DNA of 44,346 bases, taken from JBGYPP01 sp041838515. GTDB lineage: Bacteria; Bacillota; Clostridia; Lachnospirales; Lachnospiraceae. Below are positions 25,150 through 32,945 of the stretch, piece by piece. Where the stretch lies: NCBI GenBank assembly GCA_041838515.1, contig JBGYPP010000040.1, positions 1-44,346 of the forward strand. Direction: 5' to 3'. The position numbers were made by a program, and so were the translations under genes. Numbering within the stretch: the stretch's first letter is position 1; each line of letters starts with the position of its first letter. The notes beneath the pieces are model-generated. The model was not told where the DNA came from. It made no database searches and saw only the letters and a program-made list of their open reading frames with translations.

Positions 25150-26208
25150 GTGGACTGGAGGAATATCAGCAAAAGAAGAATCCTGGCCTGGGTTATGATA
25201 GCTTTTTCCGGGCTGGCGGTGGCCTTGGCCCTTTCCTTTGTGCTGTTGCGCCTATTGGGCAAGGGCAGCCTTTATCGCAGCAGCGTGCAGTACCAGGCCC
25301 AGGGGCAGAGTCTTGGAGAGGAGGCGGCTTCGGAGGAAGAGGCGCTGCCCATGGAGGAGGACTGGATACGCTACAAGGGCAAGGTATATGCCTACAACCA
25401 GGATATCCTGAGCATATTGTGCATAGGCACGGATGAGAGGGATGTCAACAAGGACAGAACCGGTCAGGCGGACGGCCTGTTCTTGGCCATACTCAATTCC
25501 CATAGCGGCCAGATTCACTTTCTGGCCATAGACAGGAATACCATGGCGCAGATAGATACTTTTGACGACAGCGGCGCATATTTAGGCCCCGGCATAGGGC
25601 AGATCACCCTGGCCCATGGCTATGGACAAGATAGAGAACTGGCGGATCAGAATACGGTCAAAGCCGTGTCCGGCCTGCTCTATGGCGTACCCATACATGG
25701 ATATGTGTCTATCAATATGGAGGCCATACCCAAGATCAACGACAGCGTTGGCGGTGTGACGGTGACCGTGCTGGAGGATATCCAAATACCCGAAGCAGGT
25801 GTGCATATGCGCAAGGGGGAGACGGTCCACCTGCAGGGCATGAATGCCTTTTGGTATTTGAAACATAGGGACATCACCAAAGAGGCCAGCGCGGCAGGCC
25901 GCTTGCAGAGGCAGAAGCAGTATGTGCAGGCCTTTGTGGGCGCGGCCAAGGAGGCCATGGCGAAAAATCCCACATTGCCTGTAACTGTGTTTGGACAATT
26001 GACAGAGTATATGACTACGGATATACTGTTGGATGAGGTAACCTACCTGGCCAGCACTGCGGCCTCTCTGCATTTTTCCGGGGAGAACCTGCACACGGTG
26101 CCGGGCGCTACGGACACATCCAAGGAATTTGACGAGTTTTGGCCCGACGAGGAGGCCCTGCGTGATCTGGTCATCTCCCTCTTCTATGAAGAGGTGGATA
26201 TGGGCTAG
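25150..26208 (+). CDS. LCP (LytR-CpsA-Psr) family protein
   Basis: A 352-aa membrane-anchored protein from GTG 25150 (AGGAG 7 nt upstream). One N-terminal helix (about 12-35) is followed by an acidic linker and the extracellular LCP domain: CIGTDERD, the IDRNTM strand, LAHGYG and the Arg-rich helix HRDITKEASAAGRLQRQKQ. LCP enzymes transfer glycopolymers from lipid carriers to peptidoglycan. The sortase gene follows 21 nt later, so both act on the cell envelope. Confidence 0.93.
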   Translation: MDWRNISKRRILAWVMIAFSGLAVALALSFVLLRLLGKGSLYRSSVQYQAQGQSLGEEAASEEEALPMEEDWIRYKGKVYAYNQDILSILCIGTDERDVNKDRTGQADGLFLAILNSHSGQIHFLAIDRNTMAQIDTFDDSGAYLGPGIGQITLAHGYGQDRELADQNTVKAVSGLLYGVPIHGYVSINMEAIPKINDSVGGVTVTVLEDIQIPEAGVHMRKGETVHLQGMNAFWYLKHRDITKEASAAGRLQRQKQYVQAFVGAAKEAMAKNPTLPVTVFGQLTEYMTTDILLDEVTYLASTAASLHFSGENLHTVPGATDTSKEFDEFWPDEEALRDLVISLFYEEVDMG

Positions 26209-26229
26209 GCTGAGGAGGAGAGTACTGAT

Positions 26230-27060
26230 TTGAAGAAGAATTTGTTTAGGGCTTTGGCTATTTTTCTCCTGGGCGCGGCTATAGGCATGGGATATTCCTT
26301 TTATGCCAATATGCGGCAGAGGCAGGAGGCCCAAGAGGCTTATGAGGCCCTTGCCACCCAGGCGGCTCCGGTGGCAGAGAGCGTGCAAGCGCCGGCGGCG
26401 GAGAGCGTGCAAGCTCCGGCGGCGGAGTCTGTGCCGGAGGAGAGCCAGGCGCCGCCCAACCCGGACATGGAGAGGCAGGTAGACTTTGTCCAGCTGCAGT
26501 CCGGCACGAACAAGGACATCTACGCCTGGATATCCATACCCGGCACCCGGGTGGATTATCCCATATTGCAGCATCCCAAGGACGACAGCTATTATCTATT
26601 GTACAATTTGGACGGCAGCAAGGGATACCCTGGCTGCATATATACGGAAAGGGCCAATGCAAAGGATTTTACGGATTTTAACACCGTGATCTATGGCCAC
26701 AATATGAAGAATGGCACCATGTTCCACGATCTGCACCTGTATAAGGACAAGAGCTTCCTGGAGGAGCATCCCTATGTCTATGTGTACACCCAGGAGCAGA
26801 CCCTGCAGTATCAGATTTTTGCCGCCTATGCCTATGACGACAGGCATCTACTGTATTCTTTTGACTACAGCTCTCCCAGAGTGCGGGAGGGATATCTGGC
26901 GGAGATACAGGGCGTGCGTTCCATCTCCGCATCCGTGGACACAGAGATGGAGCTGACGGCGGATTCCAAGATTATTACCCTGTCCACCTGCATAGGCGGC
27001 CAGGACACCCAGAGGTTCCTGGTTCAGGCCGCATTGGTGGGCCCCGAAACGGCGCCCTGA
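26230..27060 (+). CDS. srtB: Class B sortase
   Basis: A membrane-anchored transpeptidase that links surface proteins to peptidoglycan. Translation starts at TTG 26230 after GAGGAGGAG. One N-terminal helix (about 6-26) is followed by an Ala/Pro/Glu-rich stalk with an ESVQAPAA repeat, then the catalytic domain with His157 (VIYGHNM), Cys254 (ITLSTC) and Arg262 (QRFLVQA). The long NGTMFHDLHLY block is typical of class B. The next gene encodes a matching substrate. Confidence 0.94.
   Translation: MKKNLFRALAIFLLGAAIGMGYSFYANMRQRQEAQEAYEALATQAAPVAESVQAPAAESVQAPAAESVPEESQAPPNPDMERQVDFVQLQSGTNKDIYAWISIPGTRVDYPILQHPKDDSYYLLYNLDGSKGYPGCIYTERANAKDFTDFNTVIYGHNMKNGTMFHDLHLYKDKSFLEEHPYVYVYTQEQTLQYQIFAAYAYDDRHLLYSFDYSSPRVREGYLAEIQGVRSISASVDTEMELTADSKIITLSTCIGGQDTQRFLVQAALVGPETAP
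26377..26424. repeat. Two 24-bp coding repeats in the sortase stalk
   Basis: 26377-26400 and 26401-26424 are identical but for one base and encode ESVQAPAA twice; a shorter third copy follows. They lengthen the flexible linker between membrane and catalytic domain. Confidence 0.85.
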
Positions 27061-27135
27061 TGACGGTATTAGCCCATAGGGTTAATATAGAGTACCAACC
27101 ATGGCTATCCCGGGTACCACACCATGGCAACCGGG
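27060..27135 (+). promoter_or_regulatory. Possible promoter and duplicated leader of the surface protein gene
   Basis: ATGACG (27060-27065), 17 bp, TAATAT (27083-27088) is a weak promoter candidate. Immediately after, 27093-27114 and 27115-27135 are near-identical tandem copies beginning TACCA and ending CGGG. Their effect is unknown. Confidence 0.4.
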
Positions 27136-27158
27136 AAAAAGAGAGAGGAGTGAGGCAA

Positions 27159-27758
27159 ATGAAAAAGATCATCGCACTGGTGTGCGCTGGTGTGCTGGCT
27201 GCCAGCTTTAGCGTAAGCGCTCTGGCCGCTCATAGCCCCAGCCCCACCACGACTACCACCACCACTACCGCTGTTAGCTCTGCGGTAAAGGGCAACTCCA
27301 CTGTTGCCGCTGTGAAGGTGTACGACAAGGTAAAGGTAAACGGCAAGGAGTCCGATGCTGTAGTGAGCATCACCGAGGCTTCCTCCGCTATCAAGGCTGA
27401 GGCTGTTGCCCAGGCTGGCGCCGGCACCGTTGTAGAAACCTTCGACGTGAATTTCTCCGGCAGCTTTAGCAGCATCACCATCGCTTTCAACGTAAAGAAT
27501 GTGATGGCTGGCGATACCATCGTTGTATTGCACAAGAAGGCTGATGGCACCTGGGAGAAGATCACTCCCGATGCCGTTGTTGACGGCAAGGTGACCGCCA
27601 CCTTTACCTCCCTGTCCCCTGTGGCCATCGTTAAGGTGGCTGCTGGAGCAGCAGGCGTAACCTCCCCCAAGACCGGGGATGCGTCCATGATGGTTCTGGC
27701 CATGGGCGCCATGGCTTCTCTGGTTGGCGCTGCAGCCGCCGCTAGGAAGTCCCGCTAA
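27159..27758 (+). CDS. Sortase-anchored surface protein with SPKTG motif
   Basis: A 199-aa secreted protein. The signal peptide (1-23, ending ALA) is followed by Ser/Pro and eight consecutive Thr (30-37), then a ~110-residue beta-rich domain ending GKVTATFTSLSPVAIVKV. The C-terminus is a sorting signal: SPKTG (169-173), a hydrophobic segment and RKSR. SPKTG fits the (S/N)PxTG motif known for C. difficile class B sortase, and srtB is directly upstream. All nine Ile codons are ATC, unlike neighbours that favour ATA, and GCT/GTT are frequent, which suggests very high expression or different ancestry. SD GAGAGAGGAG precedes the ATG. Confidence 0.9.
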   Translation: MKKIIALVCAGVLAASFSVSALAAHSPSPTTTTTTTTAVSSAVKGNSTVAAVKVYDKVKVNGKESDAVVSITEASSAIKAEAVAQAGAGTVVETFDVNFSGSFSSITIAFNVKNVMAGDTIVVLHKKADGTWEKITPDAVVDGKVTATFTSLSPVAIVKVAAGAAGVTSPKTGDASMMVLAMGAMASLVGAAAAARKSR

Positions 27759-27785
27759 TCCGCAAGGATACTTGTTCTAAAAAAG

Positions 27786-27799
27786 TAGTTTCGAAACTA
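27786..27799. other. Perfect 14-bp palindrome after the surface protein gene
   Basis: TAGTTTCGAAACTA is its own reverse complement. It lies between the stop codon and the terminator. It may be a protein-binding site or part of the 3' end structure; no evidence decides. Confidence 0.4.
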
Positions 27800-27821
27800 G
27801 ATTGCAGCCATGGTAAAAAGG

Positions 27822-27853
27822 CAGCCCAAGACTAGCGCTTGGGCTGTTTTTTT
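27822..27853 (+). terminator. Rho-independent terminator of the surface protein module
   Basis: Nine-base perfect stem CAGCCCAAG (27822-27830) with CTTGGGCTG (27838-27846), then seven T. It separates the surface module from tig. Confidence 0.92.
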
Positions 27854-27924
27854 GTTCCGAACCTGGGAACAGCGATACTGTAAAAAATAATCACCCACTC
27901 TGGACAAAACAGAGGGCCAATGCC

Positions 27925-27953
27925 TTGTCAGGGCGGGGATTTTGCGGTACAAT
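27925..27953 (+). promoter_or_regulatory. Promoter of the tig-clpP-clpX-engB operon
   Basis: TTGTCA (27925-27930), 17-bp spacer, TACAAT (27948-27953), about 50 nt before the tig start. No CIRCE or CtsR-type repeat was noticed, so heat-shock control is not evident. Confidence 0.75.
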
Positions 27954-28006
27954 ATACAGATGGAAAAAAGGAAATAAGCCCATGGGGCAAAAAATAGGAG
28001 GATGTC

Positions 28007-29302
28007 ATGGACGCACAGATGGATTTGAAGCTGGAGAGATTGGACAAGGGCATGGGCAAATTGACGGTGGGCGTACCCGCCGCCCGTCTGGAGGAAGCCA
28101 TCAACAAGGCATATAGAAAAAACAAAGGGCGCATACAGATACCCGGATTCCGCAAGGGCAAGGCCAGCCGTCAGATTATAGAGAAGATGTATGGTAAGGG
28201 CGTATTTCTGGACGATGCGGCCAATGATCTGATCCACACTTATTACGATCTGGCTCTGGAACAGTGCGAGGAGGAGATCGTGTCCTATCCGGAGATCGAT
28301 GTGGAGAAGTTGGAGGCCGGGGAGGATTTTGTATTCACGGCTGTCGTGGCCCTAAAGCCGGAGGTGGAGCTGGGGGATCACACCGCCCTGCGCGTTGAGG
28401 CCCAGGATGTGTCCGTATCCGATGCCGAGGTGGAGGAGAGGCTGCGCCAGGAGAGGGAGAAGAACGCCCGCCAGGAGGTAGTGGAAGATAGGCCTGCCGC
28501 CATGGGGGATACGGCCGTTATAGACTTTGAGGGCTTTGTGGACGGGGCCGCCTTTGCCGGAGGCAAGGGGGAGAACCATCCTCTGGTATTGGGATCCGGC
28601 AGCTTTATACCCGGCTTTGAGGAAGGGCTGGTAGGCGCCTCCGTTGGGGAGGAAAGGGAGGTAAAGGTTTGCTTCCCCGAGGACTACCATGAGGAGAGCC
28701 TGGCCGGCAAGGAGGCTGTATTTGTCTGCAAGGTCAAGGAGCTGAAAGAGAAGATTTTGCCGGAGCTGGACGATGCCTTTGCTGCGGATGTGTCGGAGTT
28801 TGACACTCTGGAGGAGTACAAGGCGGATGTCAGGGCCAAGCTGGCCAAGGGCAAGGAGGAGGCCGCCAGGGCCGCCAAGGAGGACCGGCTGGTCCAGGGT
28901 CTGATAGACGCCTCCAAAATGGAGATACCCCAGGCCATGCTGACCACCAAGCAGAGGCAGATGGTGGACGAGTTTGGCGAGAGGATGCGTATGCAGGGCC
29001 TGAGCCTGGAGCAGTATATGCAGTTCACCGGCAACACCCAGGAATCCATGATGGAGCAGGTGAAGGAGGAGGCCAAGAAGCGCATAGAGGCTAGGCTGGT
29101 GTTGGAGGCGCTGGCCAAGAAGCTGCAGCTGGAGGCCAGCGAGGAGGAGCTGCTGGAGGAGATGGACAAGATGGCCAAATCCTATGTGATGGATTTGGAG
29201 GCTGTGCGGGAGAGGCTGGGCCAAAGCGGCCTGCGAAGGCTGAGGACGGACTTGGCCATAGCCAAGGCGGCCAAATATTTGGTAGAGAACTGCGGCGAGT
29301 AA
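28007..29302 (+). CDS. tig: Trigger factor
   Basis: Ribosome-associated chaperone and prolyl isomerase. The 431-aa protein has the L23-binding loop PGFRKGKA (about 45-52), an FKBP-type PPIase domain in the middle (IDFEGFVDGAAF, LGSGSFIPGFEEGLVG) and the helical chaperone C-domain. SD AGGAGG precedes ATG 28007. It heads the conserved protein quality-control run tig-clpP-clpX. Confidence 0.97.
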   Translation: MDAQMDLKLERLDKGMGKLTVGVPAARLEEAINKAYRKNKGRIQIPGFRKGKASRQIIEKMYGKGVFLDDAANDLIHTYYDLALEQCEEEIVSYPEIDVEKLEAGEDFVFTAVVALKPEVELGDHTALRVEAQDVSVSDAEVEERLRQEREKNARQEVVEDRPAAMGDTAVIDFEGFVDGAAFAGGKGENHPLVLGSGSFIPGFEEGLVGASVGEEREVKVCFPEDYHEESLAGKEAVFVCKVKELKEKILPELDDAFAADVSEFDTLEEYKADVRAKLAKGKEEAARAAKEDRLVQGLIDASKMEIPQAMLTTKQRQMVDEFGERMRMQGLSLEQYMQFTGNTQESMMEQVKEEAKKRIEARLVLEALAKKLQLEASEEELLEEMDKMAKSYVMDLEAVRERLGQSGLRRLRTDLAIAKAAKYLVENCGE

Positions 29303-29416
29303 TCCATAAGACAAAAGGGAAATGCCAACAAGGGATGGATGCGCCTTGTTGGTTATTTCTTTGCCCCTCCGGCGCAGATCGCCGGAGGAGGCAGGGAGAA
29401 AGGATGGTGCGAGAAA

Positions 29417-30016
29417 ATGAGTTTGGTACCTTATGTCATAGAGCAGACCGGCAGGGGGGAGAGATCTTACGACATATATTCCCGCCTGCTCAAAGACAGA
29501 ATTATCTTCCTGGGCGAGGAAGTCAATGATGTGACGGCCAGCCTGGTGGTGGCCCAGCTGCTTTTTTTGGCCGCTGAGGATCCGGAAAAGGACATACACC
29601 TGTATATCAATTCCCCCGGAGGCTCGGTGACGGCCGGCATGGCCATATATGACACCATGAATTACATACCCTGCGATGTGTCCACCGTATGCGTGGGCAT
29701 GGCCGCCAGCATGGGCGCCTTCCTGCTCTCCGGCGGCGCCAAGGGCAAGCGCTACTGCTTGCCCAATGCGGAGGTGATGATACACCAGCCCCTGGGCGGG
29801 ACCAGGGGGCAGGCCACGGAGATAGAGATCGCGGCCAAGCACATACTGCGCACCAGGGAGAAGCTCAACCGCATGCTGGCCCAGCATACCGGCCAGAGCT
29901 ACGAGCAGGTGTGTCTGGATACAGAGAGGGATAATTGGAAAAACGCCCAGGAGGCTTTGGAATACGGACTGGTGGACAAGGTGATACATTCCCAATCCGC
30001 ATTGGCAAAGGACTGA
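29417..30016 (+). CDS. clpP: ATP-dependent Clp protease proteolytic subunit
   Basis: Serine protease that forms the two-ring barrel with ClpX or ClpC. Starting at ATG 29417 gives 199 aa with catalytic Ser98 (GMAASMGAF), His123 (MIHQPLGG) and Asp172 (DTERDNW). The in-frame upstream ATG at 29339 would add 26 residues without family similarity. SD-like AGAAAGG is about 13 nt upstream, slightly far. clpX follows 25 nt later. Confidence 0.97.
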   Translation: MSLVPYVIEQTGRGERSYDIYSRLLKDRIIFLGEEVNDVTASLVVAQLLFLAAEDPEKDIHLYINSPGGSVTAGMAIYDTMNYIPCDVSTVCVGMAASMGAFLLSGGAKGKRYCLPNAEVMIHQPLGGTRGQATEIEIAAKHILRTREKLNRMLAQHTGQSYEQVCLDTERDNWKNAQEALEYGLVDKVIHSQSALAKD

Positions 30017-30041
30017 GCCTGGGGTTTAGAAAGAGGTGAAA

Positions 30042-31304
30042 ATGGCCAAGAGAATAGATGATGTGCGTTGTTCTTTCTGCGGAAAGAGCCAGCATCAGGT
30101 CCGCAAAATGATATCCGGTCCCGAGGGGGTCTATATTTGCGATGAGTGCATAGATATCTGCGCTGACATCTTGGAGGAGGATTTGGAGGAGGATCAGCAG
30201 CCCGGCCTGTCTCCGGCAGCCCAAAGGGATGCGGAGGATATCAACCTGTTGAAGCCTGTGGAGATCAAGGAATTTTTGGATCAGTATGTCATAGGGCAGG
30301 AGGAGGCCAAGAAAATCCTGGCCGTATCCGTGTACAACCATTACAAGCGCATCATGGCTCCGGCCAAGCCCGGGGATGTGGAGCTGCAAAAGAGCAATAT
30401 ACTGATGATGGGTCCCACCGGATCGGGCAAGACCTATCTGGCCCAGACCTTGGCCCGTATTATCAACGTGCCCTTTGCCATAGCCGATGCCACCACGCTG
30501 ACCGAGGCCGGATATGTGGGCGAGGATGTGGAGAATATACTGTTAAAGCTGCTGCAGGCCGCAGACCACAATGTGGAGAGGGCGCAGCTGGGCATAGTAT
30601 ATATAGACGAAATAGATAAGATTACCCGCAAGAGCGAGAATGTGTCCATCACCAGGGATGTTTCCGGCGAGGGTGTCCAGCAGGCCCTGCTCAAGATCGT
30701 GGAAGGCACTGTGGCCAGCGTGCCTCCCCAGGGCGGCCGCAAGCATCCCCATCAGGAATTGATACAGATAGACACCAGCAATATACTCTTCATCTGCGGA
30801 GGCGCCTTTGACGGCCTGGACAAGATAGTAGCGGAGAGGCTGGACCGCAAGTCCATAGGCTTTAACGCCGTGCTCAAGCCCAAGGCCGAGAGGCTGGTGG
30901 GGGAGCTGTTCCGTGAAGTCACACCCCAGGATTTGGTCAAATTTGGCCTGATTCCAGAGTTCGTGGGCCGGGTGCCTGTGAGCCTGGCGCTGGAGGGGCT
31001 GGATAGGGATTCTCTGATACGCATACTCAAAGAGCCAAAAAACGCGCTGATCAAGCAATACCAAAAGTTGTTTGATTTGGACGGCGTAAGGCTCAGCTTT
31101 GAGGAGGATGCGGTGGTGGCCATAGCGGATAAGGCCTTTGAGCGCAAGATAGGTGCCAGGGGTCTGCGCTCCGTGATGGAAACCGTGATGATGGATCTGA
31201 TGTACCGCATACCCTCGGACGATAGAATAGAGTCCTGCGTGATCACCAAGGCGGCCGTGGAGGGGACGGGGGAGCCTTTGACCTTGTATAAGGAAGTCAG
31301 CTAA
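30042..31304 (+). CDS. clpX: ATP-dependent Clp protease ATP-binding subunit ClpX
   Basis: AAA+ unfoldase feeding ClpP. The 420-aa protein has the N-terminal zinc finger (C10, C13, then CDEC), Walker A GPTGSGKT, pore loop GYVG, Walker B VYIDEIDKI and the IGF loop (KSIGFNA) that docks on ClpP. ATG 30042 is used with GAGG at 30033-30036; a GTG at 30036 overlaps the SD. engB begins one base after its stop. Confidence 0.98.
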   Translation: MAKRIDDVRCSFCGKSQHQVRKMISGPEGVYICDECIDICADILEEDLEEDQQPGLSPAAQRDAEDINLLKPVEIKEFLDQYVIGQEEAKKILAVSVYNHYKRIMAPAKPGDVELQKSNILMMGPTGSGKTYLAQTLARIINVPFAIADATTLTEAGYVGEDVENILLKLLQAADHNVERAQLGIVYIDEIDKITRKSENVSITRDVSGEGVQQALLKIVEGTVASVPPQGGRKHPHQELIQIDTSNILFICGGAFDGLDKIVAERLDRKSIGFNAVLKPKAERLVGELFREVTPQDLVKFGLIPEFVGRVPVSLALEGLDRDSLIRILKEPKNALIKQYQKLFDLDGVRLSFEEDAVVAIADKAFERKIGARGLRSVMETVMMDLMYRIPSDDRIESCVITKAAVEGTGEPLTLYKEVS

Positions 31305-31305
31305 T

Positions 31306-32025
31306 ATGGTAATCAAAGAGGCGGTATTGGAAACGGTCTGCGGCATCACCAGCAAGCTGCCAGACAACCTCCATCCCGAGGTGGCCTTTGCCGGCCGCTC
31401 TAACGTGGGTAAGAGTTCGCTGATCAACGGCCTGCTCCAAAGAAAGAGTCTGGCCAGGACCAGCAGCCAGCCGGGCAAGACCCAGACCATCAACTTTTAT
31501 AAAGTGAACAAGCGTTTCTTTCTGGTAGATCTGCCGGGATATGGTTATGCCAATGCCAATCTGTCCGTCAAGCAGCAGTGGGGGCGGATGATAGAGAGGT
31601 ATCTGAACCGCTCCAGGCAGCTCAGGGCCGTTTTTTTGCTGTTGGACATACGCCATGCGCCCAAGGATCTGGACAAGCAGATGTGCCGCTGGGTAGAGGA
31701 GAAGGGCATACGGCTGATCTTGGTGGCGACCAAGGCGGACAAGCTCAAGCCCCGTGAGGTGGCCGCCCGCCTTCAGGCGCTGCCTCGGGAGCTGGGCGCC
31801 CCTGAGCAGACGCCTATAGTGGCCTTTTCGGCCTTGAACCGCCAGGGGCGGGGGGAGGTCTGCCAATGGCTGTCCGCCGTCCTGGAGGAGCCGGGGCCGG
31901 ACTCCGGAAAAGCTGTCCCGGCATACGGGTTGGCGTCGGCAGAAGCTGCCGGGGAATCTGGCCCGGCAGCGCATATTTTGCTTTCTTCGGGTGAGGATTC
32001 AGCCCATCACCGCAAAAATGACTAA
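31306..32025 (+). CDS. engB: Ribosome biogenesis GTP-binding protein EngB (YsxC/YihA)
   Basis: GTPase needed for 50S subunit assembly. The 239-aa protein has G1 GRSNVGKSS, G3 DLPGYGYA, and G4 TKADK. It carries about 40 extra C-terminal residues rich in Ala, Gly and Ser that are not part of the fold. In B. subtilis lonB/lonA lie between clpX and ysxC; they are absent here. Confidence 0.95.
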   Translation: MVIKEAVLETVCGITSKLPDNLHPEVAFAGRSNVGKSSLINGLLQRKSLARTSSQPGKTQTINFYKVNKRFFLVDLPGYGYANANLSVKQQWGRMIERYLNRSRQLRAVFLLLDIRHAPKDLDKQMCRWVEEKGIRLILVATKADKLKPREVAARLQALPRELGAPEQTPIVAFSALNRQGRGEVCQWLSAVLEEPGPDSGKAVPAYGLASAEAAGESGPAAHILLSSGEDSAHHRKND

Positions 32026-32057
32026 GACCACCCTGGGTCCATCCCGGGGGCATGGTC
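32026..32057 (+). other. Long hairpin after engB
   Basis: GACCA-CCCTGGG pairs with CCCGGGG-(GCA)-TGGTC around TCCAT. A T-rich stretch occurs only further downstream, so it may be a weak terminator. Confidence 0.5.
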
Positions 32058-32096
32058 AAAGTGAATAAGATTTTTGCGATTTTTTGGGGATTTTTA

Positions 32097-32125
32097 TTGA
32101 CATTTTGGGGAATATTGCCTATACT
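32097..32125 (+). promoter_or_regulatory. Promoter of the HPr-like gene
   Basis: Perfect TTGACA (32097-32102), 17-bp spacer, TATACT (32120-32125). The transcript would have a leader of about 70 nt. Confidence 0.85.
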
Positions 32126-32200
32126 CTAGCCTAGATGGACTTGCAACTGTCGTGTTTTTTGTAGAGGCCGCAGGGCGGCTGGCCATTTAGGAGGCGAGAT

Positions 32201-32458
32201 ATGAAAAAGGTGCAATATGTGATCAAGGACGAGCTGGGCATACACGCCAGGCCGGCCGGGCTTCTGGTCAAGGAGGCGAAGAAGTTTGAGAGCAAGGTGA
32301 TGATATCCTGCGGCGGCAAGGAGGCGGACTGCAAGAAGATGATGGCGCTGATGGGCATGGGCGTAAAGCAGGGCCAGGAGATCACGCTGAGCATAGAGGG
32401 TGCGGATGAAGATGCTGCAGCTCAGGCACTGGAGGCATATCTGAAGGCCAATGTCTAG
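32201..32458 (+). CDS. HPr-family phosphocarrier protein with Lys at position 46
   Basis: An 85-aa HPr-like protein. The PEP-dependent phosphorylation site is intact: His15 in GIHARPAG. In Firmicute HPr the regulatory serine phosphorylated by HPr kinase is Ser46; here residue 46 is Lys in CKKMMALMGMGVKQG. It can therefore carry phosphate for a PTS-like system but should not take part in Ser46/CcpA-type catabolite control. It is transcribed alone between its own promoter and terminator. Whether a canonical HPr exists elsewhere is unknown. SD GGAGG precedes the ATG. Confidence 0.92.
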   Translation: MKKVQYVIKDELGIHARPAGLLVKEAKKFESKVMISCGGKEADCKKMMALMGMGVKQGQEITLSIEGADEDAAAQALEAYLKANV

Positions 32459-32504
32459 ACCTGCGGGCCTGGCTTTTGGACATGGAATATACATAGCATA
32501 CAGC

Positions 32505-32536
32505 ACATCCGGCCGGAGGCGGCCGGATGTTTTTTT
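32505..32536 (+). terminator. Rho-independent terminator after the HPr-like gene
   Basis: Eleven-base perfect stem ACATCCGGCCG (32505-32515) with CGGCCGGATGT (32520-32530) around GAGG, then six T. Confidence 0.92.
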
Positions 32537-32559
32537 CCACGGGAATTGCCATAGGGATA

Positions 32560-32588
32560 TTGCCCTTTTGGCGGATTGGTAGTACAAT
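32560..32588 (+). promoter_or_regulatory. Promoter of the rubredoxin gene
   Basis: TTGCCC (32560-32565), 17-bp spacer, TACAAT (32583-32588); the leader is about 78 nt and includes a short GGCGCC/GGCGGCGC GC-rich patch. Confidence 0.7.
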
Positions 32589-32672
32589 AGCCATGTATGT
32601 AGGCGCTTCGGAGGATAATGTGGACGGGGCAGGATTTATGGGCGCCGCGGCGGCGCAGAAAAGAGGGGCAGA

Positions 32673-32831
32673 ATGGAGAAGTACATTTGCGATGTATGCG
32701 GTTATGAATATGACCCGGCTGTGGGTGATCCGGACAACGGCATAGCGCCTGGCACGGCATTTGCCGATATCCCAGAGGATTGGGTTTGTCCTCTCTGCGG
32801 TGTAGGCAAGGATTCTTTCAGCCAGGCATAG
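32673..32831 (+). CDS. Rubredoxin
   Basis: A 52-aa single-iron electron carrier. The iron is bound by two CxxCG-type loops, YICDVCGYEYDP and WVCPLCGVGKDSF, with DPDNGIAPGTAF between them, all as in classic clostridial rubredoxins. AGAGGGG precedes the ATG. Typical partners are rubrerythrin or flavodiiron proteins for oxygen and peroxide removal; none is in the window. It has its own promoter. Confidence 0.96.
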   Translation: MEKYICDVCGYEYDPAVGDPDNGIAPGTAFADIPEDWVCPLCGVGKDSFSQA

Positions 32832-32865
32832 GGTGTTCACATACCAGTAGACTAGCGTAGGAGAG

Positions 32866-32894
32866 GCTGCCGTGGAGAGATCTGCGGCAGCTTT
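32866..32894 (+). terminator. Probable weak terminator after rubredoxin
   Basis: GCTGCCG (32866-32872) pairs with CGGCAGC (32885-32891), followed by only TTTG. Readthrough into citrate synthase is possible; no strong separate promoter was seen for that gene. Confidence 0.5.
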
Positions 32895-32945
32895 GTTATC
32901 AAATCGGCCATCTGGCGGGGGGCTGCTAAGGGCGGGGAGGTCTGG

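Noticed and set aside
28352..29995. A 547-aa minus-strand frame opposite tig and clpP
   Set aside because: Same reason: both sense genes are certain and the antisense translation is low-complexity Leu/Gly/His-rich with no domain.
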